The notes below the pieces were generated by a model that was given only the letters and a program-made list of their open reading frames with translations, was not told the DNA's origin and made no database searches. Positions 27,533 to 36,563 of a DNA stretch of 64,000 nt are shown one piece after another. Both the position numbers and the translations under genes were made by a program. Within the stretch, counting starts at the first letter, position 1, and each line of letters starts with the position of its first letter. Source of the stretch: Epilithonimonas zeae (lineage in GTDB: Bacteria; Bacteroidota; Bacteroidia; Flavobacteriales; Weeksellaceae); contig NZ_FSRK01000003.1 in assembly GCF_900141765.1 (NCBI RefSeq), positions 1 to 64,000 on the forward strand. Direction: 5' to 3'.

Positions 27533-28698
27533 TGATTTTAACCAAATACTTTCAACAATTTTTTCATAATAGCAAAAGTTCAGGTATCTTCCTGATTGTT
27601 TTTGTTCTGATTTCTTTGTTAATAGCTAACAGTTCGCTTTCGGGAAGTTTTCAGAATCTTTTGGACACCAAAATTGGGACAGAAATATTTCATCTGAATT
27701 ATTCGGTTTCTGTTTGGGTTAATGATGGCTTGATGGCTATTTTCTTTCTTTTGGTTGGTTTGGAAATCAAAAGAGAGTTGCTGGAAGGCGAATTATCTGA
27801 CATCAAAAAAGCAAGTCTTCCCATTTTCGCTGCACTTGGCGGAATGTTGATTCCGGCAATTATTTATTTCAGTTTTAATCATGATACAGATTACAAAAAC
27901 GGTTGGGCAATTCCCATGGCTACCGACATTGCATTTTCCCTAGCGATCATTTCTCTGCTGGGAAAGAGCGTTCCCAATTCTTTGAAAATTTTTCTGAGTG
28001 CATTGGCGATTGTAGATGATTTAGGAGCCATTATCGTAATCGCATTGTTTTATACAGATTCTATTGATTGGATTTCTCTAGGGATTTGCGGTAGCATTAC
28101 TGCCTTACTGATTATTCTAAATAAAAGTGGAGTAACTAGAATTTTCTTTTACATCATTCCGGGATTATTGCTTTGGTATTTTATGCATCATTCCGGGATT
28201 CACGCAACAATTGCAGGTGTTATTCTGGCATTTACGATTCCAACTAATATTTCTGAAACTGAGATTTCTCCATTAGAAAAACTGGAGCAAAAGCTTCACA
28301 TTCCTGTAAGTTTTGTTATAATGCCATTGTTTGCCTTGGCTAATACGAATATTACTTTTCAGAAAGAAATATTTGAAGGTTTCATCAATCCTTTAAGTCT
28401 GGGAATTATCGGAGGTTTGTTTATCGGAAAGGTTTTGGGTATCAACTTATTTTCTTTTTTAGCTATCAAATTAAAATGGGCAAAACTTCCCGCTTTTTCT
28501 GCCTGGAAAGAAATGATTGGTGTTGGATTCTTAGCCGGAATCGGTTTTACAATGTCGATTTTTGTCTCGCTTTTAGCATTCCCAAATGAAATTGAAATTC
28601 AGGATATTTCCAAAATCAGTATTTTGATTGCTTCGGTTTTGTCTGGAGTTACAGGATATTTTATATTGAAACTCAATAAAAAATCTCTCAATGATTAA
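27532..28698 (+). CDS. nhaA: Na+/H+ antiporter NhaA
   Basis: The 388-residue inner-membrane antiporter exports Na+ in exchange for protons. It has about 12 membrane segments. The ion-binding aspartate pair is in ALAIVDDLGAI, and the discontinuous-helix motif MATDIAFSL is present. The start overlaps the relA/spoT stop by one base, so the two are translationally coupled. This links a salt/pH transporter with stringent control. A terminator overlaps its stop codon. Confidence 0.95.
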   Translation: MILTKYFQQFFHNSKSSGIFLIVFVLISLLIANSSLSGSFQNLLDTKIGTEIFHLNYSVSVWVNDGLMAIFFLLVGLEIKRELLEGELSDIKKASLPIFAALGGMLIPAIIYFSFNHDTDYKNGWAIPMATDIAFSLAIISLLGKSVPNSLKIFLSALAIVDDLGAIIVIALFYTDSIDWISLGICGSITALLIILNKSGVTRIFFYIIPGLLLWYFMHHSGIHATIAGVILAFTIPTNISETEISPLEKLEQKLHIPVSFVIMPLFALANTNITFQKEIFEGFINPLSLGIIGGLFIGKVLGINLFSFLAIKLKWAKLPAFSAWKEMIGVGFLAGIGFTMSIFVSLLAFPNEIEIQDISKISILIASVLSGVTGYFILKLNKKSLND

Positions 28699-28717
28699 TT
28701 GAGAGATTGTAGTTTTT
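28682..28717 (+). terminator. Terminator of nhaA
   Basis: AATCTCTCAAT (28682-28692) pairs perfectly with ATTGAGAGATT (28698-28708) around GATTA, followed by GTAGTTTTT. The stop codon is inside the hairpin. Confidence 0.8.
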
Positions 28718-28826
28718 AATCTTTTTTAGAAGCACTTTTCTTTTCTCTTTTAGCTTCTTTCTTTTCTTTTGCCGTTTTTAGCGGTTCTTTTTTCACTGCT
28801 TTTTTTGCGTCTTGACCTTTTGCCAT
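28716..28826 (-). CDS. Small lysine-rich basic protein (36 aa)
   Basis: A 36-codon ORF starting MAKGQDAKKAVKKEPLK and ending SASKKD consists mostly of Lys, Ala and Glu, with 15 lysines. It has a clear ATG and stop, and it fills the gap between nhaA and the BrkB gene. Short basic proteins with this MAKGQDAKK-type start are common in Chryseobacterium genomes as far as I recall. A nucleic-acid-binding role is possible but not shown. It was too short for routine ORF calling. Confidence 0.6.
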   Translation of the reverse strand: MAKGQDAKKAVKKEPLKTAKEKKEAKREKKSASKKD

Positions 28827-28895
28827 TGTTATGTATTTTGGTGTTAGTAAATTACTTATTGTAAATATAATTAAATATCCAATTCAATAAACGGA

Positions 28896-29819
28896 TTACA
28901 AATACATTTCTTCCCGAACCAATTTTTCTAATTTAACTTTTTTGATAGCGAGATTAAGCTCATTACCCATCAAGACAAGAAACACGTTGACATTTACCCA
29001 AACCATTACCAAAATAATGGAACCAATGGAGCCGTAAAGAACATTATATTTTGCAATATTCGATACATAAATAGCGAAGAAATAGGTCAATAACACAAAA
29101 AGGAATGTTGTTAAAATAGCGCCTGGAACAGCTTCTCTTAATCTTGTAATTTTAAGACATCCAACCCAATAAAAAAGTGTGAGCAGAATAAAATAAAATA
29201 ACGGAAAAGATATAAATCCGATAATCTTGGTTAAGTTTTTAGTAAACCAACCGATATCATAAGTTGGCGTGTAAAGCTTCAGAACAACCTCGCTGTAGTA
29301 GATTCCGAAAATTGAAAGACAGACTAATGTCAGAAAACAAATCGTAACCAACATCGCCAAAGCATATTCTTTTACAAAACCACGCTGCAATTCTGTATTT
29401 CTGTTGAATCCTCCAATTAAAGTAAAACAGCCGTTCGTAGCAAAAACGAAAGACAATAAAATCGTCAAATTACTAATGGATTTCATATTCGGGATGATGT
29501 TCTCCTGAATGTAACCTGTCACATCACTCTGCATATGAGAAGGGAAAACCCGTGGCATCAAAACCTCAAAAATATAAAACTGAAGCTTGTCGTAATGCGG
29601 CATAAATGGCAACACAGACAAAAAGAAAAGAATCATTGGGAAAAGACTGAGGAAAAAATTCCAGGAAATACTGGCAGCTTGTCTTCCCAAGGGATTTTTG
29701 AAAATCGCATCTGTGTAAATCGTCAACATTTTCCAAAGAGAAATTCCTAAAACAGGAATATGGATCCCATCGAAAAAGTTCTTGATTTTGAGAAAAAAAC
29801 GCTGTAATTTTTTTACCAT
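28896..29819 (-). CDS. YihY/BrkB family membrane protein
   Basis: The 307-residue inner-membrane protein has about six transmembrane helices and the family motifs ASISWNFFLSLFPMILFFLS and YGSIGSIILVMVWVNV. The function of YihY is unresolved; the old annotation as ribonuclease BN is not supported for this family. It is divergent from rlmH, and the two -7 elements lie within 21 bp. Confidence 0.88.
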   Translation of the reverse strand: MVKKLQRFFLKIKNFFDGIHIPVLGISLWKMLTIYTDAIFKNPLGRQAASISWNFFLSLFPMILFFLSVLPFMPHYDKLQFYIFEVLMPRVFPSHMQSDVTGYIQENIIPNMKSISNLTILLSFVFATNGCFTLIGGFNRNTELQRGFVKEYALAMLVTICFLTLVCLSIFGIYYSEVVLKLYTPTYDIGWFTKNLTKIIGFISFPLFYFILLTLFYWVGCLKITRLREAVPGAILTTFLFVLLTYFFAIYVSNIAKYNVLYGSIGSIILVMVWVNVNVFLVLMGNELNLAIKKVKLEKLVREEMYL

Positions 29820-29824
29820 TCATT

Positions 29825-29845
29825 TATCTTTGCACCACAAATATA
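29825..29845. promoter_or_regulatory. Divergent -7 elements for rlmH and the BrkB gene
   Basis: TATCTTTG (29825-29832) faces rlmH, and TATATTTG on the minus strand (29838-29845) faces the BrkB gene. They are separated by only 5 bp, so the two promoters must overlap. The rlmH start codon follows at 29850, implying a leader of about 10 nt. Confidence 0.55.
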
Positions 29846-29849
29846 CTAA

Positions 29850-30323
29850 ATGCGTATTAATTTACTCTGCATCGGGAAAACGGATGATAAAGAAATTATC
29901 TCTCTTATCAAATATTATCTGCCCAGAATCCCGAAACATTGGAACTTTGAATTAGTGGAAATTCCGGATGTGAAAAATGCTAAAAACCTGAGTCCTGATC
30001 AACTGAAAAAAGAGGAAGCTAAATTATTCCAAAACCAAATTGACTCTTCTGATTTGGTCATTCTTCTGGACGAAAAAGGAAAACAATTCACAAGTCGGGA
30101 ATTTTCTGAAAAGATTGATTTTTGGATGGGAAGTTCCGTGAAAAAAGTTAATATCCTGATTGGCGGTGCTTATGGTTTTTCGGAGGAAATCTATCAGCGT
30201 TCTAATGAGAAAATCTCTTTATCCAAAATGACTTTTACACATCAAATGATTCGCTTGTTTTTTGTAGAACAGATTTATCGAGCAGCTACGATTTTGCAAG
30301 GAAAACCTTATCATAATGATTAG
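29850..30323 (+). CDS. rlmH: 23S rRNA pseudouridine-1915 N3-methyltransferase RlmH
   Basis: RlmH is a SPOUT methyltransferase that modifies Psi1915 of 23S rRNA using SAM. The 157-residue length is standard. The SAM-binding knot region is visible as VILLDEKGKQFTSREFSEK, LIGGAYGFS and LSKMTFTHQMIRLFFVEQIYRA. The C-terminus ends in the conserved GKPYHND. Confidence 0.96.
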   Translation: MRINLLCIGKTDDKEIISLIKYYLPRIPKHWNFELVEIPDVKNAKNLSPDQLKKEEAKLFQNQIDSSDLVILLDEKGKQFTSREFSEKIDFWMGSSVKKVNILIGGAYGFSEEIYQRSNEKISLSKMTFTHQMIRLFFVEQIYRAATILQGKPYHND

Positions 30324-30406
30324 ATGTTAGATGTTAGATGTTAGATGTTAGATGTTAGATGTTAGCAAAATTAATTTCTAATTTCTAATTTCTAATTTCT
30401 AATTTC
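30320..30406. repeat. Two adjacent heptamer tandem repeats
   Basis: Six copies of TTAGATG (30320-30361) begin inside the rlmH stop region. After a 10-bp gap come five copies of TAATTTC (30372-30406), ending at the stop codon of the convergent PAP2 gene. Both have a 7-bp period. They are probably slippage-prone filler between convergent genes. Confidence 0.9.
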
Positions 30407-30961
30407 TTAATTCTTATTAATAACTTTCTTGGTAAGATTCGCTAAAAAACCGCCGAGCAAAAAGCCAACTCCCGCACCAAAAGCTACATCCATCGGGTAA
30501 TGAACGCCAACATAAATCCTGCTATAAGAGACCAAAATCGCCCAAAACAACAAAATAAATGTCAGATATTTATATTGTTTGCCAATCAAAATAGACAGAA
30601 AGCTAAACAGGAAAAATACACTGGATGCGTGTGCAGAATAGAAACCATATTTCCCACCGCAAATCACGAATCTCATTTTTTCCAGAACCATAGGATCTTG
30701 ACAAGGTCGCAATCTTTCGACGCCGTGCTTGAAAACACTAGCCAATTGATCAGAAATAGTAATACCAATAGCGATAAAAATCAATACGAAAATCAATTTC
30801 TTACGAGGAACTGCTTTATAAACAAGGTAAAGTAAAATCACATAAAACGGAATCCAAAACCATTTCCCTGTAACTAAAAGCCAAAACGGGTCGAATGTAG
30901 AACTTCCCAATCCATTGAGAAACACAAGTAATTGTTGGTCGAGAGAAATGAGTTCGTTCAT
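30407..30961 (-). CDS. PAP2 superfamily phosphatase
   Basis: The 184-residue membrane phosphatase has about five transmembrane segments and the PAP2 signature: KHGVERLRPCQ (KxxxxxxRP), FYSAHASSVFF (SxH) and SRIYVGVHYPMDV (SRxxxxxHxxxD). Substrates may be undecaprenyl diphosphate or phosphatidate; sequence does not decide. It starts 3 bp after the tatA stop, so it is co-transcribed with tatA. Confidence 0.92.
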   Translation of the reverse strand: MNELISLDQQLLVFLNGLGSSTFDPFWLLVTGKWFWIPFYVILLYLVYKAVPRKKLIFVLIFIAIGITISDQLASVFKHGVERLRPCQDPMVLEKMRFVICGGKYGFYSAHASSVFFLFSFLSILIGKQYKYLTFILLFWAILVSYSRIYVGVHYPMDVAFGAGVGFLLGGFLANLTKKVINKN

Positions 30962-30964
30962 AGA

Positions 30965-31288
30965 TTATCGGCTTACGGGACCTTCGTGAGAATCGTCTTC
31001 GGAAAGGTCAATTTTTTCAGCGACTGTGTTTTGGAAATCAACACTTTTTTTATCTTCCAAAGGATTGAATTCCTGTGCAGATTTCTTCACATTTTCAATC
31101 TCTTTTTTGATTTCAGAAAGCGGATTATCAGCCTCTTTCATAATCTCGGTTTTGATATCATCTACCGCGCCGCGCATTTTACGGACACCTTCACCAAGAC
31201 CTCTCGCAATCTCGGGTAATTTATCTGGTCCGAACAAAACAACAATTGCCAGAGCAATCATCAGCATTTCTCCAATACTCAATTCCAT
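30965..31288 (-). CDS. tatA: Twin-arginine translocase subunit TatA/E family
   Basis: The 107-residue protein has one N-terminal membrane helix (about 5-20), the FGPDKLPEIARGLG hinge and amphipathic helix typical of TatA, and a charged C-terminal tail. TatA forms the pore of the Tat export system. No tatC is in the window. It is joined in an operon with the PAP2 gene. Confidence 0.93.
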   Translation of the reverse strand: MELSIGEMLMIALAIVVLFGPDKLPEIARGLGEGVRKMRGAVDDIKTEIMKEADNPLSEIKKEIENVKKSAQEFNPLEDKKSVDFQNTVAEKIDLSEDDSHEGPVSR

Positions 31289-31426
31289 TTGACAAAATTA
31301 AGAAAGTTTATTTTTCTAACACACAACTATTTATCATAATTTTATCACAAAAGAGAAAATTATCCTGTACAACACTTGAGTTTGACTTTAATGATCTGCT
31401 GAATTTGTGCAATCAGCGAGAGACCT

Positions 31427-32644
31427 TTAGGATTTCTTCCCTTTAAAACTGATATAAACAAAATAGATACTTACCGCAAATAGCAAGAATGCCAAGAAAA
31501 ATGGCGCTCCCGGAAACAAAAACGGTGCATCTTTGTGTGTGAAATAATAAAATAAATTCGTCATCAAGGGCGGACCGATGATAGAAGTTGCACTCATTAG
31601 ACTCGTCAGTGCTCCTTGTAATTCACCTTGCTCGTTGGACGGAATATTCTTGGTAATGATTGACTGCAACGCAGGACCACAGATCCCACCTAAACAATAC
31701 GGAATTGTGAAAACCAACATCATCCAGCCTTCCGTTGCAAAGGCATAAAGAAGCATTCCCGCAGCATACAGCATCAGTCCATAAAAGATACTTTTCTGGT
31801 CACCAATTTTAGGATTGATCCATCGGATCAGCACACCTTGCACCAATCCAACTAAAAGACCTACAACGCCCAGCGAGATTCCCACCATTCTTTCGTCCCA
31901 GCTAAATCTGTACATCGTGTAGAAACTCCAGTTACTTTGCACAGCGTGTCCGCCAATATAAATCAAAATCAAAGCGGTAGTAAGAGCTGAGATTTCAGGA
32001 TGTTTTCTTAGGAATTTGAAAGACCCGATCGGATTCGCTCTTTTCCAACTGAACTCTCTTCGGTTTTCTTTGCTAAGACTTTCAGGCAGGATAAAATAAC
32101 CGTAAATAAAATTGATCATACACAAAACTGCCGCCGCATAGAACGGAACCCTCGCACCATAATGCCCCAAAACACCACCCAAAACAGGACCGATGATAAA
32201 GCCTAAACCGAAGGCCGCCCCTATCAATCCGAAATTCTTTGCACGATCCTCGTCGGTAGAGATATCAGCAATGTAGGCACTCGCAGTCGTCACACTCGCT
32301 CCGGTGATTCCTGCGATAATTCTGCCAACAAAAAGCCACCAGATACTTGGTGCCAATGCCAGAAAAATATAGTCTATAGAAAACCCAAACAATGAAAGTA
32401 AAATCACTGGTCTTCTACCGTATTTGTCACTTAGATTCCCAACCAAAGGCGAGAAAACGAATTGTATGAAAGCATACGCAAAACTCAACCATCCACCATA
32501 TTTGGCAGCCTCGCTGATGTCTGCGTGGATCAATTCTTCTATCAGTTTCGGCACTACGGGGATGATGATCCCCCAACCTGTAATATCTATCAACAAAGTG
32601 ATAAATATAAATCCTATAGCTGCTGATTTTTGGTTTGTTTTCAT
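31427..32644 (-). CDS. TCR/Tet family MFS transporter
   Basis: The 405-residue protein has 12 predicted membrane helices. The MFS motif A appears as [16 protein letters not shown], and the Tet-type motif C region appears as [12 protein letters not shown] in helix 5 (read with some variation). It resembles TetA-like drug/proton antiporters that are common on Flavobacteriia chromosomes. There is no TetR regulator or mobile-element context, so acquired tetracycline resistance should not be assumed. Confidence 0.85.
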   Translation of the reverse strand: MKTNQKSAAIGFIFITLLIDITGWGIIIPVVPKLIEELIHADISEAAKYGGWLSFAYAFIQFVFSPLVGNLSDKYGRRPVILLSLFGFSIDYIFLALAPSIWWLFVGRIIAGITGASVTTASAYIADISTDEDRAKNFGLIGAAFGLGFIIGPVLGGVLGHYGARVPFYAAAVLCMINFIYGYFILPESLSKENRREFSWKRANPIGSFKFLRKHPEISALTTALILIYIGGHAVQSNWSFYTMYRFSWDERMVGISLGVVGLLVGLVQGVLIRWINPKIGDQKSIFYGLMLYAAGMLLYAFATEGWMMLVFTIPYCLGGICGPALQSIITKNIPSNEQGELQGALTSLMSATSIIGPPLMTNLFYYFTHKDAPFLFPGAPFFLAFLLFAVSIYFVYISFKGKKS

Positions 32645-32790
32645 AGAGTGCGAAGATAATATTTTTTTGAAACTACAATTCTATTTAAAAATCGTAGAAT
32701 TAACTATTTTTAGAAAAAATAAATATGGACTCTTTTTGGAACAAAAAAATACTATATCTTTAATTTTTTATTAAAAAACTTAACCAACTA

Positions 32791-33159
32791 ATGAAAATCA
32801 AAATCACCCTAACCCTAGCCCTACTACTCGCCTTCACTTCCTGCGACCAAATCTCGGACAACTATTGGGAAAAGAAAGAACAGGAAAATCACACTTCGCC
32901 ATTTATGGGAAAATGGGTAGGGACTTACAGCGGCGCTCAAGTAGGAACATTGACAATTGAAATTTCTAAAAGCGGTAATATCACAGGTTCTTTAGGCCGT
33001 ACAGAAGTAGATCTCGCCAGCTATGTCTATGACGATGGCACCTTACAACCTGTGATGTCTAACACATTGAGCTTTACACTTTATGGTAACTTGAAAGATA
33101 AAAAAGGAACCTGGAAAGATAAAGATCAACAAGGTACCTGGACGCTTACAAAGCAATAA
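32791..33159 (+). CDS. Hypothetical lipoprotein
   Basis: The 122-residue protein has a signal peptide ending in the lipobox AFTSC. The mature part is a small beta-rich domain with GKWVGTYSGAQVGTLTIEIS and repeated GTWK/GTWT motifs near the end, resembling lipocalin-like or DUF-type lipoproteins of Bacteroidetes. No function is known. It stands alone, divergent from the MFS gene. Confidence 0.7.
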   Translation: MKIKITLTLALLLAFTSCDQISDNYWEKKEQENHTSPFMGKWVGTYSGAQVGTLTIEISKSGNITGSLGRTEVDLASYVYDDGTLQPVMSNTLSFTLYGNLKDKKGTWKDKDQQGTWTLTKQ

Positions 33160-33256
33160 TGCCAATTCAATATTATATAACTGAATCAGATTGATACTAT
33201 CTTGTGGATCTTTGGTCTGCAGGATTTTTTTTGATTTCTATTGGTAGAACACTTAG

Positions 33257-33338
33257 TTTGTCATTGCGGAGGAATCTAGACATTGCAGATAATTCATTGC
33301 GTTGATTCACTTTGCATAGATTCCTCCGGAATGACAAA
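33257..33338. repeat. 82-bp inverted-repeat element
   Basis: The left arm TTTGTCATTGCGGAGGAATC (33257-33276, extended by TA) and the right arm (33317-33338) are inverted copies of 22 bp with one mismatch (GCGG versus CCGG). They enclose about 38 bp. The gap 33160-33429 contains no gene. The structure looks like a small non-coding palindromic element (REP or MITE type). Confidence 0.8.
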
Positions 33339-33378
33339 AATGCCTTTTAAAATATATTTAAAGTTTGAGTGAAAGCAT

Positions 33379-33409
33379 AAAAAAAGCTCTCAATCAGTTG
33401 AGAGCTTTT
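33379..33409. terminator. Terminator of secDF
   Basis: AAAAGCTCTCAA pairs with TTGAGAGCTTTT around TCAG. The minus-strand side has the longer T run, fitting the secDF stop at 33430. Confidence 0.88.
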
Positions 33410-33429
33410 CATTATATATTTTAAGAAAA

Positions 33430-36339
33430 TTAATTCACTATTTCAGCATTGCTGATGGAAGATTTCCCTGTTACTTTATCTTCTTTCTTCTTTCCTTTCA
33501 GGAAGTCATAAGCCGTAGCCGATGCAATGAAGATGGATGAATAAGTACCGAAACCAATACCAATCAATAGACAGAACATAAATCCTCTCAGATTATCTCC
33601 ACCGAAGATGAAAATTGCCAAGATTACCAAGATCGTAGTGAAAGACGTGTTGAACGTTCGACCGATTGTACTAGAGATTGAATCATCAAACAATCCAGCC
33701 AAAGTCAATGCTTTTTTCTCACGAAGATATTCTCTAATTCTGTCAAAGATAATTACGGTATCATTAATTGAGTAACCAATTACCGTCAAAATCGCCGCAA
33801 TGAAATCTTGGTTAATTTCCATATTGAAAGGCATCACTTTGTAGAACAATGAGTAAACACCTAAGATCACCACCGTATCGTGGAATAGACCAGCAACCGC
33901 TCCAAGAGAGAACTGCCATTTGTCAAATCTTACCAAGATGTAGATGAAGATACCAAGCAGTGATGCAGCTACTGCCAACATACCGTGTGTTTTGATATCA
34001 TCCGCCACTGTAGGTCCAACTTTGGTTGAAGAAACAATACCTGCGTGACCTTTATCTGCAGACTTAAATTCTGCTAAAGTCATACCTGCTGGTAATTCAG
34101 ACTTCAATCCTTCGTATATTTTTTGTTCTACAGTCTGGTCGGCTGTTAATGACTCGTCATCAATCAAATAATCGGTTGTGATTTTCAATTGAGAAGAGTT
34201 ACCAAATGTTTTAGCTTCTACGATGTTATTCTGACCATCTGCAGTTACCATCAATTTGCCGATACTAGCTTCAATTTTTTCTGCATCAACCGGTTTTTCG
34301 AATCTCACTACAAAGTTACGTCCACCTGTGAAATCAATACCATATTTGAATCCGTTGATTGCGATAGATCCAATTGCGATTACCATTAATATACCTGATA
34401 CGATGTAAGACCATTTTCTTTTTCCGATGAAATCTAACCAAGTATTTCTGAAAAGATTTTTGGTAGGTGCAGTCCAAACAGAAAGCGTTTTTCCTTTTTC
34501 CAGTCTGCTGAAAATCATTACTCTTGATAATAATACCGAAGTAAACAATGTCATTACCAGTCCAATCATCAATGTTACTGCAAAACCTTTAATCGGTCCA
34601 GTTCCGAAGATATAAAGAATCAAAGCGGTGATGAAAGTCGTTGCATGACCATCAATAATCGCAGAAATCGCGTGTTTGAAACCATCTTTATAAGCTTCCA
34701 TAATTCCTTTTCCAAGGAACAATTCTTCTTTGGTTCTTTCATAGATAATTACGTTCGCATCTACCGCCATCGCCATAGATAAAACGATACCCGCAATACC
34801 AGGAAGTGTAAGAGTAGCATCCACAGAATCCATAATTCCGAAGATGTAGAACAAGTTAATGGTCATTGCAATAACTGCATACACACCTGCTCCACCGTAA
34901 TAGAAAATGATGTAAACAATGATAATAGCAAATGCAATAAGGAACGACATAATACCATCATTGATAGACTCCGCGCCAAGAGATGGACCTACAACGTCTG
35001 CCTGTACAATTTTTGCACCTGCAGGCAATTTTCCAGCACCTAGAACATCTACTAAATCTTTAGCTTCTTCCTGAGTAAAGTTTCCGGAAATCTGAGTTCT
35101 ACCGTTAGGAATCACTTCATTTACAGAAGGCGCTGTGTACACTCTGTTATCCAAAGTTACAGCAACTACTTTACCTTTGTTTTTTTCCGTCATTGTTTTC
35201 CAATCACGAGCTCCCTGAGAATCCATCTGCATATCTACCACGATACGACCCAATTGGTCATAGTTGATATTTGCAGATTCTACGGCACCGTCAACTGGTG
35301 CTTTCTGAGTGATATTTCCACGGATAGCGTATAATACAAGACTGTTAGAAGTATTATTCTCAGGCTTGTAACCCCACATAAACTGGGTGTATTTCAAGTT
35401 AATAGGTCTTGCTTTGATAGCCGCATCACTATTAAGTAATTTATTTACAACTGCTGTATCAGACAATTTTACATTGGCAACAGCATTTCCAGGTGTAGAA
35501 TTCAATTGAATCAAGTTCATCAAATTCGTAGTTTTTGCAACACCAATAGAGTCTCCTTTAGCTTTAATCAATTGATCCAACTGAGAGAAATAAGGAACAA
35601 CTTCCTGCATTAACTGTACTTCCCAAAACTGAAGTTTCGCAGAAGTTGCCAACATTTTTTTAACTCTGTCGATATCTTTGATACCAGGCATTTCCACCAA
35701 GATTCTTCCAGTTCCAGGAACTCTCTGAACGTTTGGCTGCGTAACACCCATTTTGTCGATACGTGTTCTAAGAACTTCATAAGCTGTTCCAACAGACGCA
35801 TCTATTTTCTTTCTTACGATATTTTTTACCTGATCATCCGGCGTGTTGAACTTAATCTCAGAAAGATTAGTATTACCGAAGATCTCAGGATCTGCAAGTT
35901 TTAGGTTGGTTCCTTTTTCTTTGTTAACCGCTTCGAACTGGGTGAAGAAATCCTCGATGTATTGTTTACTTGAGTTTTTCTGAGCTTTGTCGGTTCTGTT
36001 AAGTGCTTCTATTAAAGTAGCATTTGTAGAATAATTACTAAGATCGTTTACCAAATCTCTTTGGTTGATCTCTAGCAATACGTTGATACCACCTTTAAGA
36101 TCCAATCCGAGTTTCATTTCTTTCTGTTTAGCAGAAGCATAATCCAGTTTTGTAAAACCTAAATTAAGCGTGTCTTTAGAAAGTCTGTCGAGTTCGGCTT
36201 GGTATTTCACCTGATTCTCACCTGCAACGGCTCTTGCTTCTTTTTCTATTTTATTGGCATAGAAAGAAGGCAGAAGCTCATTGAGACAAATCAATCCAAG
36301 AACGATGGCAACTAGTGTAACGAGTCCTTTTCCTTGCAT
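33430..36339 (-). CDS. secDF: Fused protein translocase subunit SecDF
   Basis: The 969-residue protein fuses SecD and SecF, accessory subunits of the Sec translocon that use the proton gradient to pull proteins across the membrane. The SecD half has KLGLDLKGGINVLLEI and, after the periplasmic domain, the helix motif with AMAVDANVIIYERTKEEL. The SecF half has YGIDFTGGRNFVVRF and GYSINDTVIIFDRIRE. Fusion of the two is usual in Bacteroidetes. It is transcribed alone. Confidence 0.97.
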   Translation of the reverse strand: MQGKGLVTLVAIVLGLICLNELLPSFYANKIEKEARAVAGENQVKYQAELDRLSKDTLNLGFTKLDYASAKQKEMKLGLDLKGGINVLLEINQRDLVNDLSNYSTNATLIEALNRTDKAQKNSSKQYIEDFFTQFEAVNKEKGTNLKLADPEIFGNTNLSEIKFNTPDDQVKNIVRKKIDASVGTAYEVLRTRIDKMGVTQPNVQRVPGTGRILVEMPGIKDIDRVKKMLATSAKLQFWEVQLMQEVVPYFSQLDQLIKAKGDSIGVAKTTNLMNLIQLNSTPGNAVANVKLSDTAVVNKLLNSDAAIKARPINLKYTQFMWGYKPENNTSNSLVLYAIRGNITQKAPVDGAVESANINYDQLGRIVVDMQMDSQGARDWKTMTEKNKGKVVAVTLDNRVYTAPSVNEVIPNGRTQISGNFTQEEAKDLVDVLGAGKLPAGAKIVQADVVGPSLGAESINDGIMSFLIAFAIIIVYIIFYYGGAGVYAVIAMTINLFYIFGIMDSVDATLTLPGIAGIVLSMAMAVDANVIIYERTKEELFLGKGIMEAYKDGFKHAISAIIDGHATTFITALILYIFGTGPIKGFAVTLMIGLVMTLFTSVLLSRVMIFSRLEKGKTLSVWTAPTKNLFRNTWLDFIGKRKWSYIVSGILMVIAIGSIAINGFKYGIDFTGGRNFVVRFEKPVDAEKIEASIGKLMVTADGQNNIVEAKTFGNSSQLKITTDYLIDDESLTADQTVEQKIYEGLKSELPAGMTLAEFKSADKGHAGIVSSTKVGPTVADDIKTHGMLAVAASLLGIFIYILVRFDKWQFSLGAVAGLFHDTVVILGVYSLFYKVMPFNMEINQDFIAAILTVIGYSINDTVIIFDRIREYLREKKALTLAGLFDDSISSTIGRTFNTSFTTILVILAIFIFGGDNLRGFMFCLLIGIGFGTYSSIFIASATAYDFLKGKKKEDKVTGKSSISNAEIVN

Positions 36340-36368
36340 TTTCTTACGATATATATAATTTTAGTCGG

Positions 36369-36376
36369 CAAATATA
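36369..36376 (-). promoter_or_regulatory. -7 element of secDF
   Basis: TATATTTG on the minus strand, 30 nt before the secDF start codon. Confidence 0.45.
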
Positions 36377-36563
36377 ATGATTTATAGTGGAAATAAGAAT
36401 TTGAAAATGAGAAATATGCGGACATTGGCTATTTACAAATAATATATCTTATTTTTTTAATAAAAATCTGATAAAAATTGACGAATTTTAAAGATTAAAT
36501 AAAAATAATTAAATTAGGTATTAATTTTGATAATTTAAATAACCAATTCTAAAATAATCAGTT

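Noticed and set aside
30320-30406. CRISPR or protein-coding repeat
   Set aside because: Simple 7-bp tandem repeats without spacers, located between stop codons of convergent genes.
31427-32644. Acquired tetracycline resistance gene
   Set aside because: It is Tet-like by family only; no TetR, integron or transposon is nearby and base composition is like the neighbours.
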